This document shows, piece after piece, positions 26,798-36,016 of a stretch of 64,000 nt of DNA. This DNA comes from Arenibacter arenosicollis (GTDB lineage Bacteria > Bacteroidota > Bacteroidia > Flavobacteriales > Flavobacteriaceae), in the NCBI RefSeq assembly GCF_014397245.1, contig NZ_JACLHY010000004.1:202910-266909 (forward strand), in the 5' to 3' direction. Within the stretch, counting starts at the first letter, position 1. Each line of letters starts with the position of its first letter. The position numbers were made by a program, and so were the translations under genes. Below the pieces are notes generated by a model. That model ran no database searches and had not been told where the DNA came from. It was given only the letters and a program-made list of their open reading frames with translations.

Positions 26798-29700
26798 ATG
26801 AAAATAAGAATTATTGTTGTAATACTCCTTTTTGTTTGCGCTATCCCTTTAAAAGCACAAAAAGCAACACAAGAACAGCAAACGAAAAAACCCAACATCA
26901 TCTTTATATTGACTGATGATCAGCGTTTCGATGCCTTGGGTTATGCTGGCAACAAACTCATTTCCACCCCAGAAATGGACAAATTGGCCAAAGAAGGCAC
27001 CTATTTTAAAAATGCTATGGTTACCACTCCGATCTGCGCAGCAAGTAGAGCAAGCATATTGACCGGGCTTTACGAACGCACCCATAACTTCAATTTCCAG
27101 ACGGGAAATATTCGAGATTCCTATATGGCCGACTCCTATCCGACCATACTTAAGAACAACGGATACCACACTGGTTTTTTTGGAAAATATGGAGTACGAT
27201 ATGATCAGCTGGACCAGCAGTTCGATGTTTATGAATCCTATGACCGGAATGGGGCCTATCCTGATAGAAGAGGATATTATTATAAGACCTTGGGCAAAGA
27301 TACGGTGCACCTTACACGATATACGGGGCAACAGGCAATAGATTTTATTGCCGATGCCAATACTGCCAAACCATTTTGCCTCTCGTTGAGCTTTAGTGCG
27401 CCCCATGCCCATGACAATGCTGTAGATCAATATTTTTGGCAACCTGAATCCGATGCGTTACTTCAGAACATGGATATGCCCGGACCTGATTTGGGAGAAG
27501 ACAAATACTTTGAAGCACAGCCAAAATTTGTGCGAGATGGCTTTAACAGATTACGCTGGACTTGGCGTTATGACACTCCCGAAAAATACCAACATAGTGT
27601 TAAGGGCTATTACCGGATGATTTCGGGAATAGATCGAGAAATAGCCAAAATCAGGGAAGAGCTGAAGAAAAAGGGATTTGATAAAAACACCGTCATAATT
27701 TTGATGGGAGATAATGGTTATTTCTTAGGTGAGCGTCAGCTTGCCGGTAAATGGTTATTATATGATAATTCGGTTCGGGTACCCTTGATTGTTTTCGACC
27801 CACGTTTAAAAAAACAAAAAGACAGCGATGCCTTGGCATTGAACATAGATGTCCCCTCCACTATTCTAGACCTAGCTGGAATTGCACAGCCCGAAACTTG
27901 GCAAGGTAAAAGTCTGATGCAAATTGCTGATAATTCCAAGAAAAACTTTGATCGGGATACTGTTTTGATCGAACATCTCTGGGAGTTTGAAAACATTCCT
28001 CCTAGCGAAGGTGTACGGACTAAAGATTGGAAATACTTCCGCTATGTAAATGATAAGTCTTTTGAAGAGCTATATAACTTAAAAGACGATCCAAAGGAAA
28101 TCAATAACCTAGCGAAAGATTCAAAATATGCTGAAAAGCTTAATTCTTTCCGGGAAAAAACGGACAAGCTTATACTTGAACTTTCGGATGATTATTCTAA
28201 AGGACCCTCCAATTTAATTGTTGAATGGATAAGAAACACAGCCGGGGTTACTATTATTGATCCCAAACCGGAATATGGATGGGTGGTACCAAATGGCGCA
28301 GTTTCGCAATCGGCCTATCAGATATTGGTAGCCTCATCCGAAGAAAAAATAAATAACAATATTGGTGATGTCTGGAACAGTGGACAAATAAGGACAAATG
28401 CCTCTACCGAAATAGAACACGGAGGAACCCAGCTAAAAAGTGGGGAGACCTACTACTGGAAAGTACGTATTTGGGACCAGGACAATCGTCTTTCAAGATA
28501 TTCCAAAACACAACCGTTTACAATGGGAAGTCCCAAAGCAACCATCACAACACCGAACGGTTTTCAAATAGATAAAATTAAACCGGTATTATTAGAAAAA
28601 AGACGTGACACCTATTTTGTAGATTTTGGAAAAGCGGCCTTCGCCACCATTGATTTCACCTATAATGCCAAAACCGATCATACCCTTACTTTCCGAATCG
28701 GGGAACAGTTGGAGGGAACTAACATTAACAGGAAACCTTTTGAAAAGAGTCATATAAGGTATCAAGAAATTAAAGTAGCGGTGACGCCCCAACAAACCCA
28801 ATATCAACTTCAGATCAAATCGGACAAAAGAAACACCCTGCCGGGCAAAGCACTACCATTACCGGAAGGCTTCCCTGTCCTAATGCCATTCCGATACGCA
28901 GAGGTGGAAGGGGCCCAAGAACCCTTGACCGCTGAAAATTTTACACAACTTGCCTATCACAGTTATTGGGAGGATGATTCCAGCAGTTTTACCAGTTCCA
29001 ATGATATTTTGAATCAGGTTTGGGATTTATGCAAGTACTCCATCAAAGCCACAACTTTTAACGGGTTGTACGTAGATGGGGACCGTGAGCGGATTCCATA
29101 TGAGGCCGACGCCTATTTAAACCAACTGAGCCATTATACAACCGATCGAGAATATGCCATAGCCAGACAGACTATTGAATATTTTATGGAACATCCTACA
29201 TGGCCTACCGAATGGCAACAGCATGTGGCGCTTATGTTTTATGCCGATTATATGTATACGGGCAATATTGAACTTATACAGAAATATTACGATCAATTAA
29301 AATACAAAACCCTATATGAGCTCGCCAACGAAGATGGCCTGATAACCTCTACAAAGATGACCCCGGAATTAATGGCCAATCTTGGATTTCCAAAGACCAT
29401 GAAGGAAACCTTTAGGGATATAGTGGATTGGCCTTCTGCAGGCTGGGGCGGGGATCCTAACAACAAAGGAGAACGCGACGGTTACGTTTTTAAGGATTAC
29501 AATACCGTGGTGAATGCATTTTATTACCAGAACATGAAAATAATGGCCGAATTTGCCAAGGTTCTGGACAAAACACAAGAGTCTTTGGATTTTAAACTAA
29601 GGGCATTGAAGGCAAAGAAGGCATTCAATGAAAAGATGTTCGATGCCAAGAGGGGAATTTACATTGATGGAATCGGTACGGACCACGCCTCCTTACATGC

Positions 29701-30319
29701 CAACATGATGCCCTTGGCATTCAATATGGTTCCCGAAGAACATATAGGTTCGGTAGTTGAATTTGTAAAATCGAGAGGAATGGCCTGTAGTGTATATGGC
29801 TCACAATATTTAATGGATGGCCTTTACAATGCAGGTGCAGAAGATTATGCCCTGGATCTATTGACCGATACCAGTGACAGAAGTTGGTACAATATGATCC
29901 GTATCGGCTCTACCATCACCTTGGAAGCTTGGGATTTAAAGTATAAGAATAACCTGGATTGGAACCATGCATGGGGGGCGGTCCCTGCCAACGCCATTCC
30001 CCGTGGACTATGGGGTATTCAACCCAAAACCCCAGGTTTTGGCATAGCAACCATAAAACCACAGATGGGCGATTTAAAGAATAGCAGTATTGAGGTTCCC
30101 ACCATAGTAGGAACCATTAAAGCAAACTATACCTACGCCAATCCTAGATTACAATTGTATACCATTGAAATTCCTTCCAATATGGTCGCGGAATTTGAAA
30201 TGGCCCCCGCACCTGGAAAAGAACTAACGCACAACGGGAAGAAAGTGGCATCGGCCTTTGGTTCGGTTAGGTTGGAGCCTGGTAGACATGAGATAAAACT
30301 TGTAATAAATTCATTTTAA
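26798..30319 (+). CDS. Bimodular sulfatase (S1) / alpha-L-rhamnosidase (GH78) fusion
   Basis: A 1173-residue secreted two-enzyme protein. After a signal peptide (about 1-20, ending LKAQ), residues 30-465 form an S1 sulfatase with formylglycine Cys80 in C-A-A-S-R and [13 protein letters not shown] at the metal site. From about 470 the chain becomes a GH78 alpha-L-rhamnosidase. It has a fibronectin-like domain ([15 protein letters not shown]), a beta-sandwich region, an alpha-barrel with [15 protein letters not shown] around Glu764 as likely general acid, and a C-terminal jelly roll. Joining desulfation and rhamnose release suggests attack on sulfated rhamnose. From memory, an S1/GH78 bimodular enzyme is known in the Formosa agariphila ulvan locus. 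A rhamnose-type promoter lies 171 bp upstream. Confidence 0.92.
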   Translation: MKIRIIVVILLFVCAIPLKAQKATQEQQTKKPNIIFILTDDQRFDALGYAGNKLISTPEMDKLAKEGTYFKNAMVTTPICAASRASILTGLYERTHNFNFQTGNIRDSYMADSYPTILKNNGYHTGFFGKYGVRYDQLDQQFDVYESYDRNGAYPDRRGYYYKTLGKDTVHLTRYTGQQAIDFIADANTAKPFCLSLSFSAPHAHDNAVDQYFWQPESDALLQNMDMPGPDLGEDKYFEAQPKFVRDGFNRLRWTWRYDTPEKYQHSVKGYYRMISGIDREIAKIREELKKKGFDKNTVIILMGDNGYFLGERQLAGKWLLYDNSVRVPLIVFDPRLKKQKDSDALALNIDVPSTILDLAGIAQPETWQGKSLMQIADNSKKNFDRDTVLIEHLWEFENIPPSEGVRTKDWKYFRYVNDKSFEELYNLKDDPKEINNLAKDSKYAEKLNSFREKTDKLILELSDDYSKGPSNLIVEWIRNTAGVTIIDPKPEYGWVVPNGAVSQSAYQILVASSEEKINNNIGDVWNSGQIRTNASTEIEHGGTQLKSGETYYWKVRIWDQDNRLSRYSKTQPFTMGSPKATITTPNGFQIDKIKPVLLEKRRDTYFVDFGKAAFATIDFTYNAKTDHTLTFRIGEQLEGTNINRKPFEKSHIRYQEIKVAVTPQQTQYQLQIKSDKRNTLPGKALPLPEGFPVLMPFRYAEVEGAQEPLTAENFTQLAYHSYWEDDSSSFTSSNDILNQVWDLCKYSIKATTFNGLYVDGDRERIPYEADAYLNQLSHYTTDREYAIARQTIEYFMEHPTWPTEWQQHVALMFYADYMYTGNIELIQKYYDQLKYKTLYELANEDGLITSTKMTPELMANLGFPKTMKETFRDIVDWPSAGWGGDPNNKGERDGYVFKDYNTVVNAFYYQNMKIMAEFAKVLDKTQESLDFKLRALKAKKAFNEKMFDAKRGIYIDGIGTDHASLHANMMPLAFNMVPEEHIGSVVEFVKSRGMACSVYGSQYLMDGLYNAGAEDYALDLLTDTSDRSWYNMIRIGSTITLEAWDLKYKNNLDWNHAWGAVPANAIPRGLWGIQPKTPGFGIATIKPQMGDLKNSSIEVPTIVGTIKANYTYANPRLQLYTIEIPSNMVAEFEMAPAPGKELTHNGKKVASAFGSVRLEPGRHEIKLVINSF

Positions 30320-30434
30320 TGTATTTCATACTAACTATTTTCACATTCTTATGTTTAACATTGACCATAAATAATGCTCAGTAAAATAAAATGAGTATCG
30401 AAAAAATTATATTTTTAATTATTATATCCATCAT

Positions 30435-31898
30435 TCAATCTAATCGAGTTTTCTTTTTTTCGGTAGCCTCATAAGATTCATGCCCGGTAGATCCCTGCCC
30501 TAGAATTTTATAACGCTCTTGAGGCACCTGCAATCTGTGCTGGGCAATTATATCAGCATAATCTACATTGCTAATGGAGTTGTACCATTCCTGTGGGTCC
30601 TTTTCATGGTCATAAAATTCTTCAGACCCATCATTATATTGTATATAACGATAACGTTCCGATATGATGGCGTAGTTGCCAGGTCCAAAACAAGTTCTGG
30701 CATAATGTGACCATTCAGTGTCCCTATTCATTAATAGTGGCACCAAAGAATTTCCTTCGTGTTTAGGGTCTGGTTTAAGATTGGTCAATTCAAGCAACGT
30801 AGGGTAGATATCCAATAATTGAACTGGCTTATTAATAACTTTTCCCTTAGGAATACCGGGTCCAATAATTATCAATGGCACTCGTGCCCCATCTTCCCAT
30901 AGGCTCCGTTTGGCGAAGCGTTCCTTTTCGCCCAGGTGGAAACCATGATCACTAAATAATACCACATAAGTGTTTTTGCCATAGTCCCCATTTTCCAGTG
31001 CAGTAATCACTCGACCAACTTGATCATCCACAAAACTTACACAGGCCAGATAGGACTGTACCAAAGGTTTCCATTCCTTATTCTCTGTCACCCATTCAAA
31101 AGTTGGCGACACATGATTTAAGCGGGTGATATCGATACCGTAGGAAGAAATATCATTCAGATCTCTTGTAATGGTATTAGGTCGCTGTAGAGATTCCAAT
31201 GGATACAAGTCAAACCATTTTTGTGGTGCAAATTGAGGCACGTGTGGACGATAGAAACCAACGCCCATCCAAAAGGGTTGTTCTTGTTTTTTCGCCAATC
31301 TTTTTTCTGCCCAACTTGCAATTTGATAGTCGGGCATTTGTTCATCACTTTCAGGATAGACCCCCCAGTCCCACAATGGATGGCCCGGATATGTACTTAT
31401 TTTTTTTTCGGGCATGGGCCCAAACCCGCCAAATTGCCCTGCATAATTTGGAATATGGGTTTCGTTGATTCCTTTCCCATTGTGGAAGATTTTACCCGCA
31501 GCAAAAACATTATAACCCTCCTGCTGAAACCGTTTTGGCATTACTATATTTTTACTTGCCACGGGAGATTCTGTAATATCTGGATTTAAAAAGTAAATAC
31601 CAGAGGTACTGGGATATAAGGAGGTCATAACACTTGCCCTACTGGGATTACAAACCGGAGCCTGACAATGCGCATTACTAAAAAGAACGCCACGTTGGGC
31701 CAACCGATCCATATGGGGGGTTTTGGCTTGGGGGTGACCTCCAAGAACCCCAATCCAATCATTAAGGTCATCTACGGCGATAAACAATACGTTGGGTCTT
31801 TCAGGAATTATATTAGTTTCAACCTTCTTTTTGGAATTACAAACCCCTAGTATTAGTAAAAGTGCTAAAAGTGAAAAAAGCGTTTTTATAATTTTCAT
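30435..31898 (-). CDS. Iduronate-2-sulfatase-like family S1 lipoprotein
   Basis: A 487-residue sulfatase with lipoprotein Cys20 (LILGVCNS). Formylglycine site Cys83 lies in C-N-P-S-R, preceded by FSNAHCQAP, a layout typical of iduronate-2-sulfatase-like enzymes, as is the metal-site AVDDLNDWIGVLGGHPQ at 41-57. Later motifs FSDHGFHLGEKERFAKRSLWED agree. In algal-polysaccharide loci this subtype often acts on O-2 of a uronic acid or rhamnose, which fits the context but is inferred. It is convergent with the fusion gene. A degenerate rhamnose-type box lies upstream at 31986-32031. Confidence 0.92.
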   Translation of the reverse strand: MKIIKTLFSLLALLLILGVCNSKKKVETNIIPERPNVLFIAVDDLNDWIGVLGGHPQAKTPHMDRLAQRGVLFSNAHCQAPVCNPSRASVMTSLYPSTSGIYFLNPDITESPVASKNIVMPKRFQQEGYNVFAAGKIFHNGKGINETHIPNYAGQFGGFGPMPEKKISTYPGHPLWDWGVYPESDEQMPDYQIASWAEKRLAKKQEQPFWMGVGFYRPHVPQFAPQKWFDLYPLESLQRPNTITRDLNDISSYGIDITRLNHVSPTFEWVTENKEWKPLVQSYLACVSFVDDQVGRVITALENGDYGKNTYVVLFSDHGFHLGEKERFAKRSLWEDGARVPLIIIGPGIPKGKVINKPVQLLDIYPTLLELTNLKPDPKHEGNSLVPLLMNRDTEWSHYARTCFGPGNYAIISERYRYIQYNDGSEEFYDHEKDPQEWYNSISNVDYADIIAQHRLQVPQERYKILGQGSTGHESYEATEKKKTRLD

Positions 31899-31985
31899 AT
31901 AGGATATTTAACATTATATAACTATTGCTGAAGCTTTCAACCGTACATATCAAATTGATAGTTAATGCCAAGTAATTTACTTGTA

Positions 31986-32031
31986 AAATAATAAATATTG
32001 CATATTAATTTTGGTCAACTCTACTGCACTC
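31986..32031 (-). promoter_or_regulatory. Possible degenerate rhamnose-type promoter
   Basis: On the minus strand GAGTG CAGTA GAGTT GAC (32031-32014) resembles the box in its first two pentamers only. A TATTATTT element follows after 20 bp rather than 19. It points into the sulfatase gene that starts at 31898. Both the sequence and the spacing deviate, so this is a weak candidate. Confidence 0.3.
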
Positions 32032-32062
32032 CAATCTGATGATACTACTTTATTATTCAATT

Positions 32063-32094
32063 AAAAAATGTGTGTCCCGGGACACACATTTTTT
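32063..32094 (-). terminator. Bidirectional stem-loop terminator
   Basis: A perfect 16-bp inverted repeat without a real loop in the DNA, AAAAAATGTGTGTCCC against GGGACACACATTTTTT, with A- and T-runs at its outer ends. It lies 37 bp after the stop of the sulfatase gene at 32132-33604. Confidence 0.85.
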
Positions 32095-32131
32095 CAATTT
32101 AAACCGTTTATGACATACCACAAGAAATTAG

Positions 32132-33604
32132 CTAGTTAGTATAAGGCACTGTACCAGTCTCATCAACCGGGTACCCCAACTTTTTAATGTATTCCATTCC
32201 CGGAAGAAATTCATCCCCAGTTTCTTTCAAACGCTGGGATAGCTGTTTTTCCAATTCGTCCTGTAGGGTGGTATAGCCCTCATTGCCCACAAGGTTGAAC
32301 AATTGGTATGGGTCATTGATGTTGTCGAACAGCAACCAGGGACCGTTCATATCCCTGGCATAGGTGTATTGTTTGGTTTTAATGGCCCTGTACTCCCGAC
32401 CACCATGTTTTACTCTATTCCATTGTCCAAAGGGTTGTACACAGGTTAGCAAGGTAGCATGCCCTATTTCCTCTTTTCCTTCCATATAAGGCCTATAATC
32501 CAATCCTTCCACAGTATTAGGGATGGAAATATCACAGAGACTTAGAAGGGTGGGCATGATATCTTCGGAATTCATTAAAGCGTCCCGTTCTCCAGAGGCG
32601 ATTTTTAATTTTTCTGGAATGTAGTACAGCATGGGCACCCTTGCGGATTCCTCGTACGGTTGCTGCTTTTTATAGGCCCCATGAGAGCCCAATAGATCCC
32701 CATGATCTGCAGTAAACACTATGATGGTATTATCAAATTGACCGGAATCCTTTAGATTTTTTATCACCTTACCTATCATATCATCCAATGCCGCTATATG
32801 GGCATAATAACCTGCCAGATCCTTTTTTGCCCGTTCTTTAAGGCTATCCGGCACATTTCTACGAAGTTGGATCTTTGCCGGATCAAATCGGTTCCTATAT
32901 TCCAATGGGGCGGTATGGTATGGTGCGTGGGGTGTACCATAGGAAAGGATCATCATAAACGGATTCTCGGCAGACTTCCTTTCCTTGATATAGTCAATGG
33001 CAGCATCTGTCTGTTCAAAGGTGTCATAGCCGTCCCAAATTTTTCTTTTGGGGTCATCGTTGTCATAGTACACCGATTCATTGTAATCATGGGTACATTC
33101 GTTGCCTTTCCAGAACTGGAAACCCTGTCTTCTTTGGCCAGGGGCCACATTCTGTAGCCTACCATGTCCGTCCAAATGCCATTTACCGATATAGCCGGTA
33201 TCATATCCTTCCTTGTTGAACACCTTTGCAATGGTTACCGCATTGGTATCCAGCTGCACATCGTTCATAAAGACCCCATGGGTCAATGGGCGCTGCCCTG
33301 TTAAAAGTGACGCCCTAAACGGAGAACATACGGGCATCCCGGATACCGCATTTTTAAAATTGACGCTTATGGCTGCCAAACTATCCAGATGCGGGGTGTC
33401 CACATTGGGATCACCGGCATAACCAGTAGCCTGGGCCCGCCATTGATCCGTTAAAAGCACCAAAACGTTTGGCTTGGCGGGGGTTTGGGGTTCCTCGGTA
33501 ATTTCCTTTTTTTTCTCATTACAAGAAACGACCGAAACAAGCGTAAACGCCAAGATTAGATATTGACTAAGGAGCTCTTGAACTTTATTTTTCATGGATT
33601 TCAC
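32132..33604 (-). CDS. Family S1 sulfatase lipoprotein (CSPFR type)
   Basis: A 490-residue sulfatase with lipoprotein Cys28 (VSVVSCNE). The formylglycine motif is Cys93 in C-S-P-F-R, with Phe in place of the common Ser/Thr, followed by ASLLTGQRPLTHGVF. Metal-site motifs are VLLTDQWRAQATGYAG at 49-64, YIGKWHLDGHG near 142 and FTADHGDLLGSHG near 305. The DQWRAQATGY form is seen in choline-sulfatase-like and several algal-polysaccharide sulfatases. It lies 41 bp downstream of the small reading frame at 33645-33905 and probably shares its rhamnose-type promoter. Met4 is an alternative start. The substrate position is unknown. Confidence 0.9.
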   Translation of the reverse strand: MKSMKNKVQELLSQYLILAFTLVSVVSCNEKKKEITEEPQTPAKPNVLVLLTDQWRAQATGYAGDPNVDTPHLDSLAAISVNFKNAVSGMPVCSPFRASLLTGQRPLTHGVFMNDVQLDTNAVTIAKVFNKEGYDTGYIGKWHLDGHGRLQNVAPGQRRQGFQFWKGNECTHDYNESVYYDNDDPKRKIWDGYDTFEQTDAAIDYIKERKSAENPFMMILSYGTPHAPYHTAPLEYRNRFDPAKIQLRRNVPDSLKERAKKDLAGYYAHIAALDDMIGKVIKNLKDSGQFDNTIIVFTADHGDLLGSHGAYKKQQPYEESARVPMLYYIPEKLKIASGERDALMNSEDIMPTLLSLCDISIPNTVEGLDYRPYMEGKEEIGHATLLTCVQPFGQWNRVKHGGREYRAIKTKQYTYARDMNGPWLLFDNINDPYQLFNLVGNEGYTTLQDELEKQLSQRLKETGDEFLPGMEYIKKLGYPVDETGTVPYTN

Positions 33605-33644
33605 TTTTTATAATATTAAAGTATCATCGAATAGGGTACGAGCT

Positions 33645-33905
33645 TTATTTAAAGCAGGGTTTATGTGTTATGTTCGTATTAAGTTCAAACTCCTTATTTG
33701 CAATCGGACACAAGAATTCCTCCTGAGTAATTCCAGAGGATTCTGGACAAATTGAACCAAAGTATATCGGAACACGTAAAGGGTTAGCTTTTGTCCTTGT
33801 ACCATAGGGAGTAATTTCGTCAGCTGTCAGGCACATCCCTATTAAGCCACAGTAAGAATTATTAAAGCATTTTGAACCCACTTTTATCTGCAAGTATAAG
33901 TTCAT
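33645..33905 (-). CDS. Hypothetical small protein between a rhamnose-type promoter and a sulfatase gene
   Basis: An 86-codon reading frame beginning MNLYLQIKVGSKCFNN. It does not shadow any other gene. Its ATG lies 64 bp after the -7 element of a composite promoter (33969-34013), the same distance as in the SusC and GH78 genes, and it ends 41 bp before the sulfatase start. It contains six cysteines and no signal peptide or known domain. It may be a real small gene, a leader peptide or a leftover of a larger gene. I recognise no family. Confidence 0.35.
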   Translation of the reverse strand: MNLYLQIKVGSKCFNNSYCGLIGMCLTADEITPYGTRTKANPLRVPIYFGSICPESSGITQEEFLCPIANKEFELNTNITHKPCFK

Positions 33906-33968
33906 AATTTATCAAGACCAATGCCTATTTAAAAATTAAGGGTTGAAATATTTTCATCAATATAACAA

Positions 33969-34013
33969 CAAGTTTAGTAAAAATCTTTTTCAAGACCATC
34001 CTGTACTCTACCG
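33969..34013 (-). promoter_or_regulatory. Rhamnose-type composite promoter before the small frame and sulfatase
   Basis: On the minus strand CGGTA GAGTA CAGGA TGG (34013-33996) is followed by 19 bp and TAAACTTG (33976-33969). The first two pentamers each deviate at one base. The -7 element differs from TAnnTTTG at one position. The 34014-34278 stretch shows nothing recognisable. Confidence 0.7.
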
Positions 34014-34278
34014 TAACCTCGAGTTGAAGCTTATATAGGCTGATAATGTTTTTGTCATATTAAACAATCCAGTATCGCTAATTTTTTCTAGTATTTAATA
34101 AAATACTTTTTTTGGTTTTTATGCAGCCTTGTTTTGAATGTTCGGCACTTAATAAGTGTACTCAAATTGAGTTGGGAGTTGAACAACACAGGTTTTATGC
34201 CCCATAAAACTACTATTTAATTGCACAGCCCATCCCTAAGAAAATTATATTTTTTTAAAGGTATCAATACCAGTGGGG

Positions 34279-34563
34279 TTATTTTTGTGTCACTTTATAT
34301 ACTTTTCCATGCTTGTAATATGTGGTCCATTCACCTATCTGTTGGCCTTGATTAAAATGTCCTGAGCGCTTAATTGTACCGTCTATAGGATATCATTCCC
34401 AATATTCATCCGGCTGATCATTAAGCAGTTTTCCTTTTGAACATATAGTTTCTCCCTTGGCATGATACTTAATGGTAATGCCGTCGGCAATGTCAGTCTT
34501 TTTCAGATTTAATTCTTTGTTAGTTCTCAAACGCAGGCTTTTAAAAATATTGCTATCAGCAAA
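34279..34563 (-). pseudogene. Remnant of a MORN/YwqK-like repeat protein
   Basis: Read on the minus strand this gives about 95 codons ending TYYKHGKVYKVTQK and a stop. The text DGITIKYHAKGETICSKGKL and GHFNQGQQIGEWTTYYKHG is typical of MORN-repeat (YwqK antitoxin-like) proteins. An in-frame TGA at 34393-34395 interrupts YWE-stop-YP, where Trp is expected (TGG to TGA). The frame has no proper start, being cut by TAG at 34564-34566. It looks like the decayed C-terminal part of a gene unrelated to the polysaccharide genes around it. Confidence 0.7.
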
Positions 34564-34637
34564 CTAGACCCGCAATTCGCAAACACATTAGTGATAATAA
34601 ATTAGGTGTCATGAAATTACTCCTTTGGTTATAGGGC

Positions 34638-36005
34638 TTATATAGCACCTCCAAAATCAATTAAAACATTTACATTATCACTGTTTTCCTCGACCATCTG
34701 CTGGGTTACCTTGGTTTTCCACAAATACAACCTTCTCAACGAATCAATATCCAACAACAATTTTAAACCTTGGTCGGAAACCTCCGTGTCATAAAGGTTG
34801 ATCACTTCCAAATGCATATACTTTTGTAATTGCTGCATTGCATTATCGGTGATCGGATTTGAATGTAAGTCAATTTTGGTAAGATGCCTCAATTCGGGCA
34901 ACTTGGCCAGCATAGTATCAGTCAGTCCGCAATTGGATAGGTTCAAAAAGGTAATATTTTCACCAATTTGTTTCAATAATGCAATTTGTTCCCCACCTAT
35001 AATAGATCCCTCGTAACCTACATCCAATAAAAAATTGTCTTCTCCCAACCTATTGACCGAAAATCCATTTTCGGTCAATAACGCTACTTTTTGTTGATCA
35101 ACCTCCTCAACCACAATAGTTTCAACATAGGGCCTGGGATTATAATCCAAATTATAATCCCTGATCATGAGTTGCAATAATTCCGGTGTCATATTTTTAT
35201 GGTCGAACACTGCCAAGCTATCCGCTCCCGTATTTATCCAATATTCAAGGATTTTCAGTTCACTATAACTTAAAGGCTTGCCCTTTGGAGGCATAAATTT
35301 TTTATTGTTCAATGGTAGACTTATGCGTTTGAATAATTCACTTTCTTCCAAAACGCCCTGTACAATTGGATATCCACTTTCCGCCTCAGTGAATAAGTCC
35401 TTATATCCTTCAAGATTAAGACCTCCCTTTTGCTTATCATTATTATGGCAGGAGGCGCACTTTTGGTCGAACATAGGTTTAACAATATCTCCGTAAATTA
35501 AGATCGAGTCTTGATTTTTAGGTAGGATTCCTTTTTTTGAATCCGCAATTTCAAATCCTGCCATATTCTTTATTGCATCCGGGGCATAGGTAAGAAGGTA
35601 TTCTTCTCCATGGGTAAGCACACCGCCTTGATGCCCTGTTAGTCCAACAAGGAATATAAATACTGAAGATACTATCATGGAATGCTTCCGGTCGTACTTA
35701 GGAATTTTCATTTTAAGTACTAATACCAAAACAGAAAATACCGCCACCCCGATCCCCAGCCATTTGTGCCGACCAAGTGTTTCTGCATTGTATTCCCCTC
35801 CCTGGGACAGTAACAGTCCGGTAGCAATAGTAATAAGGCTGGACACTATGACTGCCATTAGGGCATATTGAACAATGCGTTTATATATCTGCCTATCTTT
35901 CTTGAACAGACCAATACTTTCAATAATTACGGCCAAGACAATAAACCCAATGGGCAAGTGTACTACCAAGGGGTGAAATCTCCCCAAAAACAATTCCATA
36001 TCCAT
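34638..36005 (-). CDS. DUF2231-like membrane protein with c-type heme and leucine-rich repeats
   Basis: A 455-residue protein with three parts. Residues 1-130 hold about four membrane helices of the DUF2231 type (HPLVVHLPIGFIVLAVIIES). A planctomycete-type cytochrome domain spans about 165-265, with heme motif CASCH at 183-187 and later KKFMPPKGKPLS. Leucine-rich repeats fill about 345-440 (FLNLSNCGLTDTMLAKL, KIDLHSNPITDNAMQQL, VINLYDTEVSDQGLKLL). The N-terminal part resembles the larger protein at 41784-44621 and the two probably descend from a common gene. It is the last gene of the five-gene operon, 11 bp after a DUF1501 gene. It should sit in the inner membrane with its heme in the periplasm and may pass electrons to the respiratory chain. 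Function is unproven. Confidence 0.88.
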   Translation of the reverse strand: MDMELFLGRFHPLVVHLPIGFIVLAVIIESIGLFKKDRQIYKRIVQYALMAVIVSSLITIATGLLLSQGGEYNAETLGRHKWLGIGVAVFSVLVLVLKMKIPKYDRKHSMIVSSVFIFLVGLTGHQGGVLTHGEEYLLTYAPDAIKNMAGFEIADSKKGILPKNQDSILIYGDIVKPMFDQKCASCHNNDKQKGGLNLEGYKDLFTEAESGYPIVQGVLEESELFKRISLPLNNKKFMPPKGKPLSYSELKILEYWINTGADSLAVFDHKNMTPELLQLMIRDYNLDYNPRPYVETIVVEEVDQQKVALLTENGFSVNRLGEDNFLLDVGYEGSIIGGEQIALLKQIGENITFLNLSNCGLTDTMLAKLPELRHLTKIDLHSNPITDNAMQQLQKYMHLEVINLYDTEVSDQGLKLLLDIDSLRRLYLWKTKVTQQMVEENSDNVNVLIDFGGAI

Positions 36006-36016
36006 TTTTACCTCTG

